Positions 1-7,236 of a DNA stretch of 26,411 nt are shown here, one piece after another. Positions within the stretch are counted from its first letter, which is position 1. Each line of letters starts with the position of its first letter. The DNA lies in NCBI GenBank assembly GCA_913053795.1, contig CAJXGZ010000002.1, positions 1 to 26,411 on the forward strand. The letters run 5' to 3'. This stretch comes from an uncultured Rhodospirillales bacterium. Its GTDB lineage: Bacteria > Pseudomonadota > Alphaproteobacteria > Rhodospirillales > 2-02-FULL-58-16. The translations under genes and the position numbers were made by a program. Under the pieces are notes generated by a model, which made no database searches, was not told the origin of the DNA, and saw only the letters and a list, made by a program, of their open reading frames with translations.

Positions 1-527
1 CGCAGCAGCGGCCTGGGCTCCCGCCACTCGACGTCAAAGCCGATGAGGCTTGCCGAAAACCGCAGGAAATCCCGGGCGTTGTCCATGCCGCCATGAACCC
101 CGTACTGCCACAGACGGTGCGTGACATCGTCCGGCAACGTCGAAAATGCGGATAATTCGGCGTCGGGCTGGTCGTCGCCGGGATAAAACGCCACGGGAAT
201 GTCGTTTTCCCGGCAAACGGCCGACGCCTGCTCGACGCCGTAGGGCCAATAGCCGCGCCCTCCCAGAAGGCGAACAACCACCAGCCGGGCTTTGGCGATG
301 ACGTTCTCCACATAGAGGTCCACCGACATGTTGTGGCCCAGGTGCAGCAAATTAGCCAGCCTTAAGGTGGGAAAGCCCTCGCCACCCAACTCAGCAAAGG
401 CGGCGGCCAAGCAGGACAGCTCGGAATCCGCAGCGGAAAGCACGACAATGTCGCCGGGGCTCTGCTCCAGATCAACGGCTTTTGATCCGTCGGCGATTCC
501 TCCAGGCTGGGCGGCAAGCAGGTGCAT
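1..527 (-). CDS. cobN: Cobaltochelatase subunit CobN, N-terminal part (3' end beyond left edge)
   Basis: CobN is the large subunit of the ATP-dependent CobNST chelatase, which inserts cobalt into hydrogenobyrinic acid a,c-diamide in aerobic B12 synthesis. The 175 visible codons stay open to the window edge. They begin MHLLAAQPGGIADG and contain GDIVVLSAADSELSCLAAA and VVVRLLGGRGYWPYGVEQ, which is the conserved CobN N-terminus. Full-length CobN is roughly 1,100-1,300 residues, so most of the gene lies outside. The ATG at 527 follows the stop of the upstream kinase gene by 3 bp. No good Shine-Dalgarno lies at normal spacing (AAGGAG is too far upstream), so translation is probably coupled to the kinase. 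The usual partner cobW is about 6 kb upstream on the same strand, separated by the signalling operon. Family assignment is firm; the regulation is inferred. Confidence 0.93.
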   Translation of the reverse strand, partial: MHLLAAQPGGIADGSKAVDLEQSPGDIVVLSAADSELSCLAAAFAELGGEGFPTLRLANLLHLGHNMSVDLYVENVIAKARLVVVRLLGGRGYWPYGVEQASAVCRENDIPVAFYPGDDQPDAELSAFSTLPDDVTHRLWQYGVHGGMDNARDFLRFSASLIGFDVEWREPRPLL

Positions 528-530
528 GGC

Positions 531-2108
531 TTATTCGGTAACCCGCTCCTTGGGAAATTGCGCCGTCACCGTGGTCCCTTTCCCCAAAGCGCTTTCAACT
601 TTCAAAGAGCCGCCATGCAACTCGATCAGTCCCTCGGTCAACGGCAACCCAAGGCCCGTGCCTTCGTATTTTCTTGCAAGCTTACTATCGACTTGGCCGA
701 ATTGCGTCATTGCCTTGGCGATGCCCAGTTCATCCATGCCAATGCCTGTATCACTGATAATCAACGACAGTGAACCGTCATCGCTAAGTTGCGCCTTGAA
801 CGCGACCTCGCCCCCTTCCTCCGTGAATTTGACGGCGTTTGACAACAGATTGAGAATGATTTGCTTGACCCGGCGCGGGTCGGCGAGGAGATGGGGAGAA
901 TCCTCTTTGATATCGCAAGACAGTTTAAGATTGCCTGCTTTCGCGCGGGAGGAAACCATCCGCATGACCGCCTCGGCGAGGTCGCTCACAACCAGGTTCT
1001 CATCATGAAGCTCAAGACGGCCGCCTTCAACCGCCGCCACGTCCAGGATGTCATTAATGAGTTCAAGAAGGTGTTCGCCGGACGAAAAAATATCGTTGAC
1101 ATATTCCCGCTGTTTGTCATTTGCGAGGGCGCCGAATGTTTCATTCCTGAGGGAGTTCGAAAAACCGATGATGGCGTTCAGCGGGGTGCGCAGCTCATGG
1201 CTGGTGTTGGCGAGCAATTCCGACTTGGCGCGGTTGGCGATCTCCGCCTGCTCCTTGGCCAGCTTAAGCTTTTCCTGAGATTTCTTGTGCTCCGTGATGT
1301 TTTCGTGCATGGCGACAAAATGGGTAATGTCGCCATTTTCCGACTTGATGGGAGAAATGGACACCGCCGACCAAAAATATTCGCCATCCTTACGCTTATT
1401 CTTGATTTCACTACGCCATTGGCGCCCCGATGTGATGGTTTCCCAAAGATCCTTGATCTTTTCCGGGGGCGTTCCTTCGGACTTCAGGATGCGTGGATTT
1501 TGACCCACGGCTTCCTCAGGCGAATAGCCCGTCATTTCCGTGAAACTTGGATTGACGTATTCGATGACTCCGTTGGGATCGGTGATAAAAATCATGACCG
1601 GGCTTTGTTCGATAGCGCTGGTCAGCTTTTGCAATTCCCGGGTTCTTTCCTCAACGCGTTTTTCAAGTTCATCGTGAGCTTTTTGCAATTCCTCTTCCGC
1701 CCGCTTCTTCTCCTTTATGAGCCGGCCCCGCTCTAGCACCTTGCGGATGGAATTTTCCAGAAGGTCGAGGAACGTGTTTCCGGGCTCCTTAACCACGTAA
1801 TCAGCGGCGCCGAGCCGCAAGGCCTCCATCGCCACCGTCAAGTCGCCGGCCCCGGACACAACGATCGCCGGTGGGCCTGACTCCATGCCCGCAAGAGCTT
1901 TGAGAACCTCCATGCCGCCCACTCTAGGCATTTTAAGGTCGAGGGCGACGACGTCGTAACCCGTCCTCTTAATCATGTACAAGCCTTCACGCCCATTGGC
2001 GGCCATATGAACAGTATAACCACGCTTGGTCAGGCGCCGCTGGACGAGGTGGGCCAGGGCTTGGTCGTCCTCCATGTAGAGAACTTTTGGCTTGTAGCTA
2101 TCCGCCAT
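531..2108 (-). CDS. REC-PAS hybrid sensor histidine kinase
   Basis: This 525-residue cytoplasmic kinase has its receiver at the N-terminus. The order is: REC at about 7-125 with acidic pair E13-D14-D15 and phospho-acceptor D57 (VVALDLKMP); a coiled coil at about 130-163; PAS/PAC at about 163-275 (NPSFTEMTGYSPEEAVG); HisKA with H304 in TSHELRTPLNAI; and HATPase_c at about 405-520 with N box LLSNAVKF, DTGIGM and GTGLGLPLTEGL. There is no transmembrane segment and no DNA-binding output. Its REC could therefore be phosphorylated by the upstream kinase and tune this kinase in a relay. It is the last gene of the signalling operon: its start overlaps the preceding receiver gene by 11 bp and its stop lies 3 bp before cobN. 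Domain calls are firm; signal and output are unknown. Confidence 0.92.
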   Translation of the reverse strand: MADSYKPKVLYMEDDQALAHLVQRRLTKRGYTVHMAANGREGLYMIKRTGYDVVALDLKMPRVGGMEVLKALAGMESGPPAIVVSGAGDLTVAMEALRLGAADYVVKEPGNTFLDLLENSIRKVLERGRLIKEKKRAEEELQKAHDELEKRVEERTRELQKLTSAIEQSPVMIFITDPNGVIEYVNPSFTEMTGYSPEEAVGQNPRILKSEGTPPEKIKDLWETITSGRQWRSEIKNKRKDGEYFWSAVSISPIKSENGDITHFVAMHENITEHKKSQEKLKLAKEQAEIANRAKSELLANTSHELRTPLNAIIGFSNSLRNETFGALANDKQREYVNDIFSSGEHLLELINDILDVAAVEGGRLELHDENLVVSDLAEAVMRMVSSRAKAGNLKLSCDIKEDSPHLLADPRRVKQIILNLLSNAVKFTEEGGEVAFKAQLSDDGSLSLIISDTGIGMDELGIAKAMTQFGQVDSKLARKYEGTGLGLPLTEGLIELHGGSLKVESALGKGTTVTAQFPKERVTE

Positions 2109-2535
2109 TAGTCGGTGACATCATGATGTTCACGAACAGGCCGAGGTCCTTGATAACCTTGGTGAATCCGGCATGGCCCACGGGTTTGACCACATAGGCG
2201 TTGCACCCTATCCTGTAGCAGTTGTCAATTTCCGTCTGGTCATCGGTTGTGGTGAGCATAATGACGGGGATATCCTTGGTCTTTTCGTTCCCCTTGAGGC
2301 GGCGCAAAACCTCGGCGCCGTTCATCACGGGCATGTTGATATCGAGCAGAACCAGCATATGCTTGGGATGCTTTTCGCCCGCGTACTCACCTTCGGAAAA
2401 AATGTAGTCCGTCACCTGTTTGCCGTTCACGAACTTGATGACGTCGTTGGTGAAGCCGGACCGCTTTAAGTTCCGCTCGATCAGCGCGGCGTGCGCGGGA
2501 TCGTCCTCAACAAGCAGGATGGTCACTGGATTCAT
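2098..2535 (-). CDS. Single-domain response regulator (CheY/Rcp1-like)
   Basis: This 145-residue stand-alone receiver starts MNPVTILLVEDDPAHAALI. It has the acidic pair at E10-D11-D12, phospho-acceptor D65 in LVLLDINMPVMNG, the conserved threonine in MLTTTDD and the conserved lysine in AYVVKPV. The GRLVEDDPAHA-type opening and the insertion around residues 43-58 resemble Rcp1-like receivers that partner phytochrome-type kinases. I chose ATG 2535, which has AAGGA at good spacing, over an in-frame ATG at 2559 that would overlap the kinase gene by 20 bp. It lies 4 bp after the dCache kinase stop and overlaps the next kinase gene by 11 bp. It has no output domain, so it probably passes phosphate on or acts by protein-protein contact. 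Its natural donor is likely the frameshifted kinase upstream. Confidence 0.9.
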   Translation of the reverse strand: MNPVTILLVEDDPAHAALIERNLKRSGFTNDVIKFVNGKQVTDYIFSEGEYAGEKHPKHMLVLLDINMPVMNGAEVLRRLKGNEKTKDIPVIMLTTTDDQTEIDNCYRIGCNAYVVKPVGHAGFTKVIKDLGLFVNIMMSPTNGG

Positions 2536-2539
2536 GGCG

Positions 2540-4201
2540 TCATTCCTTGTATCCCTCAAGCTGGCGCGTGATTTCCTTTAAGCTGGCGCGCAATTTCGCT
2601 TCTTCCGGCAAGGAGAAGCTGAAAATGGATCCCTTACCCAGTTCAGAGTCGCACCATATACGCCCACCCATGCGGCGGACCAGGGTTTGCACATAGTTGA
2701 GTCCCATTCCCTCGCCCTCCGTTTCCTGTTCGCCGACGCGCTTGAACAGGTCAAAGATCAGAGGAATATCGCCCTTGGCGATTCCGGCGCCGTTATCCTT
2801 GAAGTGAAACACTGTCGTCTTGTCCACGGTTTCGGCGCTGACGTCTATAATTCCCGGGCGATCAGGAGACAAATATTTTATAGCGTTGTCCAGCAGGTTT
2901 AGAAAAATCTGCTCCAGGGCGAGGGCGTCCGCCTGCACCACCGGCATCTCGCCGGTGACGACCTTGACGCCGTCCGCTTCGATCCGGTGGACGAGGGCCT
3001 TCAGATTTTCACCAATGATTTTTCGCGAATCCACGTCTTCGATTTTGAGATCGCGGCGCCCCACCCGGGACAAATTGAGGATCGAGTTGATAAGTCGGTC
3101 CATGTTCCCGGCCGAGGCGTCAATGAAGTCGAGCGCTTCGGGAATCCGGTTGTTCAGGAGTTCATCCAGCTTCTTTCTCTGGTTTTCCTTCAGGCCCTTA
3201 ACGCCGCCCACAATGGTTTTGACATCCGCCAAATCCTCCTTCAACTCGCCGGAGAAGCCCTGAATGCTGACCAGGGGGGAGCGCAGGTCATGGGAAACGA
3301 TGTAGGCGAAATTCCTGATTTCCTTGTTGGCGTCCACCAAGTCTCGGGTTCTTTCCAGAACCTGCTCCTCCAATGAATCGGCGACCTCGCGCAGCTCCGT
3401 GTGGGAGGCGTTCAAGCGCGCCAGCATGGTGTTGAAGGCGCCGGCGAGCTGGCTGATTTCGTCATCGCCCTGCACGGGGGCCTCCACCACTTCGCCGCCG
3501 GCGATCCGGTTGGCCAGCGCCGTGAGATGGCGGATCGGCTGGGTGACGCGTCTGGCGAAAACCATGGTGACCAGAACGAGGACCACCGTAATCAGCGCCA
3601 CCAGCAGGAACAGACGGTTGAGCAGATCGCTGGATTGCTCCTTCAAGACAGAAAGCTTCGCCACCGCGCCAAGGGTGAAAAAGCGGTTGGGCAGGCCCCA
3701 GTCTTCGAAACTTAGGCGATCCAACGCAAGCCCCAGGCCCATGCCGGGATAAAAAGCGCGCAAATGGTCCCGGCGCCCGTCGACGCTTAATTTCCGCGCC
3801 TTTTGCTTTGGAAAATCATCCAAATAATTCGCCCGGAGATTCCGCTCGAACGCCAAGCGCTTGTCCGGCAGAGGGTGTATCAGATAGTCGCCTTGCTCGT
3901 TGGTCAGGAAGTAAAAAATGTTCTCGGGCGCCTCGTAAAGCGAAGAAGCGAAAATATCGAAATTCACGTTAATGATAACAATGCCGAAACCTTTACCTTT
4001 TTCATCGAAGATGGGAACGGCGGTGCGCAGAACCGTCTCCGGCGGATAAGAGATTTTACCCTGCTCCCGGTTGAGGTTGATATGGGAAAAATAGATTTCA
4101 CCCGGCCTTAGAGAGCTTGTTTTTCTGAAATAGGCGCGGTCCCCCTTCCGTTGCAGTTCCGTGATGGGAGTCGCCTTGACGCCCGCCCCGGCGCGTTCCA
4201 C
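2540..4201 (-). CDS. dCache-HAMP sensor histidine kinase, 3' fragment (frameshifted gene)
   Basis: This frame holds most of a membrane histidine kinase. It contains the rest of a periplasmic Cache sensor (about 10-185), a membrane helix at about 196-216 (LFLLVALITVVLVLVTMVF), HAMP at about 217-270, a coiled coil, a HisKA domain with H304 in IVSHDLRSPLVSIQGF, and HATPase_c with NLLDNAIKYL, DNGAGI and GEGMGLNYVQ. The first membrane helix and start of the sensor lie in another frame (4206-4578). The join falls near 4199-4206, where 2 leftover bases separate the GAC codon of the upstream frame from the GTG at 4201; 3n+1 bases are missing. The GTG at 4201 has no credible role as a native start. 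Without the first helix the product could not form the normal two-helix topology. It may be a pseudogene, a sequencing error or a real frameshift. Confidence 0.88.
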   Translation of the reverse strand: MERAGAGVKATPITELQRKGDRAYFRKTSSLRPGEIYFSHINLNREQGKISYPPETVLRTAVPIFDEKGKGFGIVIINVNFDIFASSLYEAPENIFYFLTNEQGDYLIHPLPDKRLAFERNLRANYLDDFPKQKARKLSVDGRRDHLRAFYPGMGLGLALDRLSFEDWGLPNRFFTLGAVAKLSVLKEQSSDLLNRLFLLVALITVVLVLVTMVFARRVTQPIRHLTALANRIAGGEVVEAPVQGDDEISQLAGAFNTMLARLNASHTELREVADSLEEQVLERTRDLVDANKEIRNFAYIVSHDLRSPLVSIQGFSGELKEDLADVKTIVGGVKGLKENQRKKLDELLNNRIPEALDFIDASAGNMDRLINSILNLSRVGRRDLKIEDVDSRKIIGENLKALVHRIEADGVKVVTGEMPVVQADALALEQIFLNLLDNAIKYLSPDRPGIIDVSAETVDKTTVFHFKDNGAGIAKGDIPLIFDLFKRVGEQETEGEGMGLNYVQTLVRRMGGRIWCDSELGKGSIFSFSLPEEAKLRASLKEITRQLEGYKE

Positions 4202-4578
4202 ACGTCAGCCACGCCGATAACCCGAATTTGGCTGTAGGAGGCGCGCTGTTGAAGAACTGTTTTGAACAAAGTCTCCAGGCGCTTGCGCCAGAGCTCCAGG
4301 GTCATGTTCTCGGCATCGTCGGCGCCGCCGTGGACCGAGCGGATAATGCCGTTGGTGGCGGGACTGCTGGACAGGAACCACACGTCCTCGGCCAAGGTTC
4401 CCAGTTTGCTTTTTAAAACTTCCTTTTCACGCGCGATCTCGTCGGCCAGGCGCACCAGGGCTTGACGCTGGAGCAGTTCATCGGAGCTTTGATAAGAAAG
4501 GCCCGCCATTCCCATCACTCCAGCCAAGGTAATGATCAGGGAGAACAGTCCGAACTTGAGGGGAAGGGTGAACCTCAT
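4108..4578 (-). CDS. dCache-HAMP sensor histidine kinase, 5' fragment (frameshifted gene)
   Basis: This is the native start of the kinase that continues in 2540-4201. The ATG at 4578 overlaps the stop of the repeat-protein gene by 4 bp (ATGA). Residues 8-28 (FGLFSLIITLAGVMGMAGL) form the first membrane helix. About 95 residues of helical periplasmic sensor follow, up to YSQIRVIGVAD. This matches the start of dCache sensors, where IRxIGVADGGRE-type sequence normally continues. After codon 125 (position 4204) the frame reads an unrelated arginine-rich tail to its stop at 4108. Only 4204-4578 should be regarded as genuine coding sequence. The 5' and 3' pieces together would give a protein of about 670-680 residues, normal for this architecture. 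Confidence 0.8.
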   Translation of the reverse strand: MRFTLPLKFGLFSLIITLAGVMGMAGLSYQSSDELLQRQALVRLADEIAREKEVLKSKLGTLAEDVWFLSSSPATNGIIRSVHGGADDAENMTLELWRKRLETLFKTVLQQRASYSQIRVIGVADVWNAPGRASRRLPSRNCNGRGTAPISEKQAL

Positions 4579-5579
4579 GGCCGCGCTCCGCCGTGACGGT
4601 CAAACGCCAGCAGATCGGTGAGCAGGATATGGGCGAAATCCAGCATCTGTAAAACATGGCCCGGAGTCTTGTTTCCCGGGGCTTTTTCAATGGGCTCGGG
4701 CTCCTTGGCGACGCCCAGGCGCCCTTTGAGCGTTATCAATTCGGCCTGGACGACGCTCAACAGATTATAAACGTCGCTGGGCGTGACTTCTTCGCCTTGC
4801 CGGGGAACGGGCGGCTGCTTCGCGTAGATGCCGGCGCACCGCTGGATACGCTCGATATGCTCCAATACGGCGATGGCGTTTGCGATCACGTCGTCGGACG
4901 TTTTCCCGGCGGCCAAGGGCGGCAAGCGGTGATCCTTGTAACGGTTCAGATGTCGGGAAATCAACTCGATCTCGGCGATGACCTCCTGGGTTTTCCGGTA
5001 GACGTCGGTGGACGAGAAGCCCTCGCCGCCCAGGATCACGTCATCGGGTGTTTTGCCCTTTTCCGGCGCAGGTTCGGAGATATGCCGCTGTACGCCCAGG
5101 CGGTGCTTAATGCTCTGCATTTCGGCGATAACGATCTGAAGGGCGTCGTACACTTCGGCCGGCGTCTCCACCGGCCTTGGAGGCTTGGGAACCTGTACGG
5201 GCTCCATCCACAGGTTTTTTTGCGCCCCAGCGATGCGCTCCAGCAATTTATAGGCTGCGGCGATTGCGTGATTGGGATGTTTGCCCAAGGGGCGTTTGGG
5301 CTTTTTCACGTCCCCGAGGAGATTTTGGGTCATCCGCAGAAACCGCGCCAAACCTACGACCCATACGCTTTGGGCGTGGACATCGCTGGGCGTGACGCCA
5401 CGAACCCCAAGCAGGGGGTCAAGAGCCCGCGAGACGCTCCAAAGCCGCCGGTAGTCATCGGCGGGCGTCTTGCCCACCAGCTTGGCTCCGGTTTCAAGAG
5501 CAGCGTCCGGAACCAACAGGCGCATCTCGCCGGCCAGGCGCTCAACCATCCGAAACGCCTCCGTTAGGCGTAACTTCAC
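4575..5579 (-). CDS. Periplasmic tandem helical-repeat protein, 3' fragment (frameshifted gene)
   Basis: I do not recognise a named family. The frame encodes about nine copies of a roughly 38-residue unit. Each unit opens with TPxDVY or TPxDVI and continues as one or two amphipathic helices and a proline-rich linker. Clear copies open KTPADDY, GVTPSDVH, KHPNHAI, ETPAEVY, KTPDDVI, STDVY, KTSDDVI, EVTPSDVY and KTPGHVL. VTPSDVY-type and KTPDDVI-type units tend to alternate. The KTPDDVI unit before FSSTDVY is cut to about 15 residues, which suggests an in-frame internal deletion. The first few residues of this frame (MKLRLT) are out-of-frame read; the real sequence joins at EAFRMVERL, which continues VTPN of the 5' fragment. 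It is coupled to the kinase downstream by an ATGA overlap, so it may be the kinase's ligand-binding or accessory partner. Confidence 0.75.
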   Translation of the reverse strand: MKLRLTEAFRMVERLAGEMRLLVPDAALETGAKLVGKTPADDYRRLWSVSRALDPLLGVRGVTPSDVHAQSVWVVGLARFLRMTQNLLGDVKKPKRPLGKHPNHAIAAAYKLLERIAGAQKNLWMEPVQVPKPPRPVETPAEVYDALQIVIAEMQSIKHRLGVQRHISEPAPEKGKTPDDVILGGEGFSSTDVYRKTQEVIAEIELISRHLNRYKDHRLPPLAAGKTSDDVIANAIAVLEHIERIQRCAGIYAKQPPVPRQGEEVTPSDVYNLLSVVQAELITLKGRLGVAKEPEPIEKAPGNKTPGHVLQMLDFAHILLTDLLAFDRHGGARP

Positions 5580-5904
5580 GCGCCGGATAAGGGGGCGCGC
5601 TCACCGCCCCCATGCCCCTGTTTTCCCGCAAACGATTGATTTTTTTCAGGACCTCCAACGCCTTTTGCAGCACATGGCGGGGCGCCTTGTTTTTTTGCGC
5701 CAGCGTCCCGGGCCAGGGGCTTTTGACGTTCGCCTTCGCTCTCAACTCCTCCACCAGGACGGACAGAATCAGGGCCTGAGCGTAGACATCGGAAGAAGAC
5801 TTGTTGATGGCGCCCGCCCAGGCCGGAACAGCCGCAGCCTGCAGAAATAAGCAAACCAACCCCACGTTGATAAACAAAACTCTAATCACGGCATTCAAGA
5901 TCAT
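5542..5904 (-). CDS. Periplasmic tandem helical-repeat protein, 5' fragment with signal peptide (frameshifted gene)
   Basis: This is the N-terminus of the repeat protein. Residues 1-30 form a clear Sec signal peptide: a basic/hydrophobic stretch VIRVLFINVGLVCLFL followed by an AWA-GA cleavage site. The mature protein would be periplasmic. Two repeat units follow, SSSDVYAQALILSVLVEEL and KAPRHVLQKALEVLKKIN, then a third begins REVTPN at residues 109-114. After codon 114 (position 5563) one extra G (at 5561-5562) shifts the frame, and the reading stops at 5542. Removing that G gives VTPNEAFRMVERLAGEM, which restores the repeat exactly. The reconstituted protein would be about 442 residues. It is the first gene after the promoter at 6106-6134. 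No strong Shine-Dalgarno precedes the ATG at 5904. Confidence 0.75.
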   Translation of the reverse strand: MILNAVIRVLFINVGLVCLFLQAAAVPAWAGAINKSSSDVYAQALILSVLVEELRAKANVKSPWPGTLAQKNKAPRHVLQKALEVLKKINRLRENRGMGAVSAPPYPAREVTPNGGVSDG

Positions 5905-6105
5905 GAGCCAAAAAATCCATTTTCAGCGCGTTTTAAAGCGCTTCCGCCCCGTAAAATCAAGGCAATTTCGCCCTAATCCATTGATATCAAACAAAACATA
6001 GCCAAATTTCATAGGGAATGTAGGCATCCATGGACATATGTAAACATGTCTTGTCATTTCAACGAAAACCTTGACGCCATCAATGCTCCAATTCCACATA
6101 CAGGG

Positions 6106-6134
6106 AATATATAGAAGAAACCTGCAAATGTCAA
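6106..6134 (-). promoter_or_regulatory. Sigma70-type promoter of the signalling operon
   Basis: On the minus strand, TTGACA (6134-6129) is followed by exactly 17 bp and then TATATT (6111-6106), which is close to consensus. Transcription would begin near 6099 and leave an untranslated leader of about 195 bases before the repeat-protein ATG at 5904. The 5905-6186 stretch is clearly A+T-richer than its surroundings and has no convincing gene. The leader holds short inverted repeats, GACAT/ATGTC (6033-6050) and AGCGC/GCGCT (5925-5942), whose roles are unknown. Confidence 0.7.
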
Positions 6135-6141
6135 GATTATT

Positions 6142-6170
6142 ATCCGCAAAATAATGGAACATTTGCGGAT
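6142..6170. promoter_or_regulatory. 9-bp inverted repeat between cobW and the signalling promoter (operator or terminator)
   Basis: ATCCGCAAA (6142-6150) and TTTGCGGAT (6162-6170) form a perfect dyad with an 11-bp spacer. It begins 17 bp beyond the cobW stop. It is centred near -57 relative to the predicted start at 6099, a typical activator-site distance. No T-run follows in the minus direction, which argues against a simple intrinsic terminator. Part of the right arm (ACATTTGC, 6159-6166) can instead pair with GCAAATGT (6124-6131), which overlaps the -35 box. An operator is my preferred reading. Confidence 0.5.
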
Positions 6171-6186
6171 CATATGCCGCGGCTTT

Positions 6187-7236
6187 CTATGAAGAGCCGC
6201 TGGTCAGCGCCGCTTGAATGGCGGTCCGGTCCAGACCCTTTTGGCCGATCACCACCAACCGTCCGCCACGCTCCTCATCCGGACGCCAGGGGCGGTCGTA
6301 ATAGCGCTGGATGCGTCCGCCGACGCCCTGGACCACGTGGCGCATGTCCTTGTCCGTCACATGGACGAAGCCCTTGACGCGCAGGATATCATGGGCCTCG
6401 GTGGCGAGCCTGATGCGCGTTTCAAGTTCCTTGGGATCGCTTATGGCCTCCAAGTGGACGACGAAGCTATCGAAATCATCGTGGTTGTGGTCGCCGCCGC
6501 CGTCGTGGCGGGACGCCCTGCCCTCGATATGATCCTCGACGGCGCAGCCTTGGCCGAGGACCACGCGCACGTCAACGGCGCCATGCACGGAGTCCACTAT
6601 TTTCACCTTAGCTCCCCCTGGGGATATCCCGGAAATCACGGCGCGCACCGACGACAAGGCCGTTTCGTCGAGCAAATCCACCTTGTTGAGCGCCACCAGA
6701 TCGGCGCAAAGGATTTGGTCCTCGAACACTTCCTCCAGGGGAGCCAAATGATCCAGGGCCTCATCGGCCTCCCGCTCGTCCTGAACGGCGCCCGGGTTCT
6801 CGGCGAATCGTCCCATGAAACGCCCTGCGGCGACGGCGGGGGCGTCAATCACGGCGATGACGCCGTCAACGGTGACGCGCGAGCGCACCTCGGGCCAATT
6901 GAAGGCCTTGACCAGGGGCTTGGGCAGGGCCAGGCCCGAGGTCTCGATGACGATGTGATCAGGCGGCTCCGGGCGCTCCAGCAGCATCTCCATGGTGGGC
7001 AGGAATTCGTCGGCCACCGTGCAGCAGATGCAGCCGTTGGCCAGCTCGACGACATCGTCGCCGCCACAACCCGCAACCGGGCAGCCCAAGAGCATCTCGC
7101 GATCGAAGCCAAGGCCTCCGAATTCATTGATGATCACGGCGATGCGTCTGCCGCCCGCATTCTCCAGCACATGACGCAGCAGGGAGGTCTTGCCGGCGCC
7201 GAGAAAGCCGGTGATCACGGTGGCCGGAATTTTCAT
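6187..7236 (-). CDS. cobW: CobW family GTPase / cobalt-handling protein
   Basis: This 349-residue COG0523 G3E GTPase probably delivers cobalt to, or assists, the cobaltochelatase. It has Walker A GFLGAGKT at 10-17, the family metal-site motif CICC at 69-72 within ELANGCICCTV, a Walker B-like INEFGGLGFD, the ETSGLALP segment at about 99-105, and the guanine-specificity motif NKVD at 184-187. The CobW C-terminal domain has HILRVKGFVHV-type sequence at about 282-292. A histidine/aspartate-rich loop RHDGGGDHNHDDFD near 243-256 is a likely extra metal site. ATG 7236 overlaps the cobU stop (ATGA); a longer in-frame reading is out-of-frame cobU sequence and was discarded. It is the last gene before the signalling operon that separates it from cobN. 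Confidence 0.95.
   Translation of the reverse strand: MKIPATVITGFLGAGKTSLLRHVLENAGGRRIAVIINEFGGLGFDREMLLGCPVAGCGGDDVVELANGCICCTVADEFLPTMEMLLERPEPPDHIVIETSGLALPKPLVKAFNWPEVRSRVTVDGVIAVIDAPAVAAGRFMGRFAENPGAVQDEREADEALDHLAPLEEVFEDQILCADLVALNKVDLLDETALSSVRAVISGISPGGAKVKIVDSVHGAVDVRVVLGQGCAVEDHIEGRASRHDGGGDHNHDDFDSFVVHLEAISDPKELETRIRLATEAHDILRVKGFVHVTDKDMRHVVQGVGGRIQRYYDRPWRPDEERGGRLVVIGQKGLDRTAIQAALTSGSS

Noticed and set aside
861..1736. Plus-strand open frame (291 codons) opposite the REC-PAS kinase
   Set aside because: Antisense to a kinase with complete domain motifs; no plausible start or family.
5923..6162. 79-codon minus-strand frame in the intergenic region before the repeat-protein gene
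   Set aside because: It runs across the predicted promoter and A+T-rich leader, has no ribosome binding site and no recognisable sequence.
6142..6170. Intrinsic terminator after cobW
   Set aside because: The dyad is real, but no T-run follows on the minus strand and the -35 box starts 8 bp away, so an operator is at least as likely.
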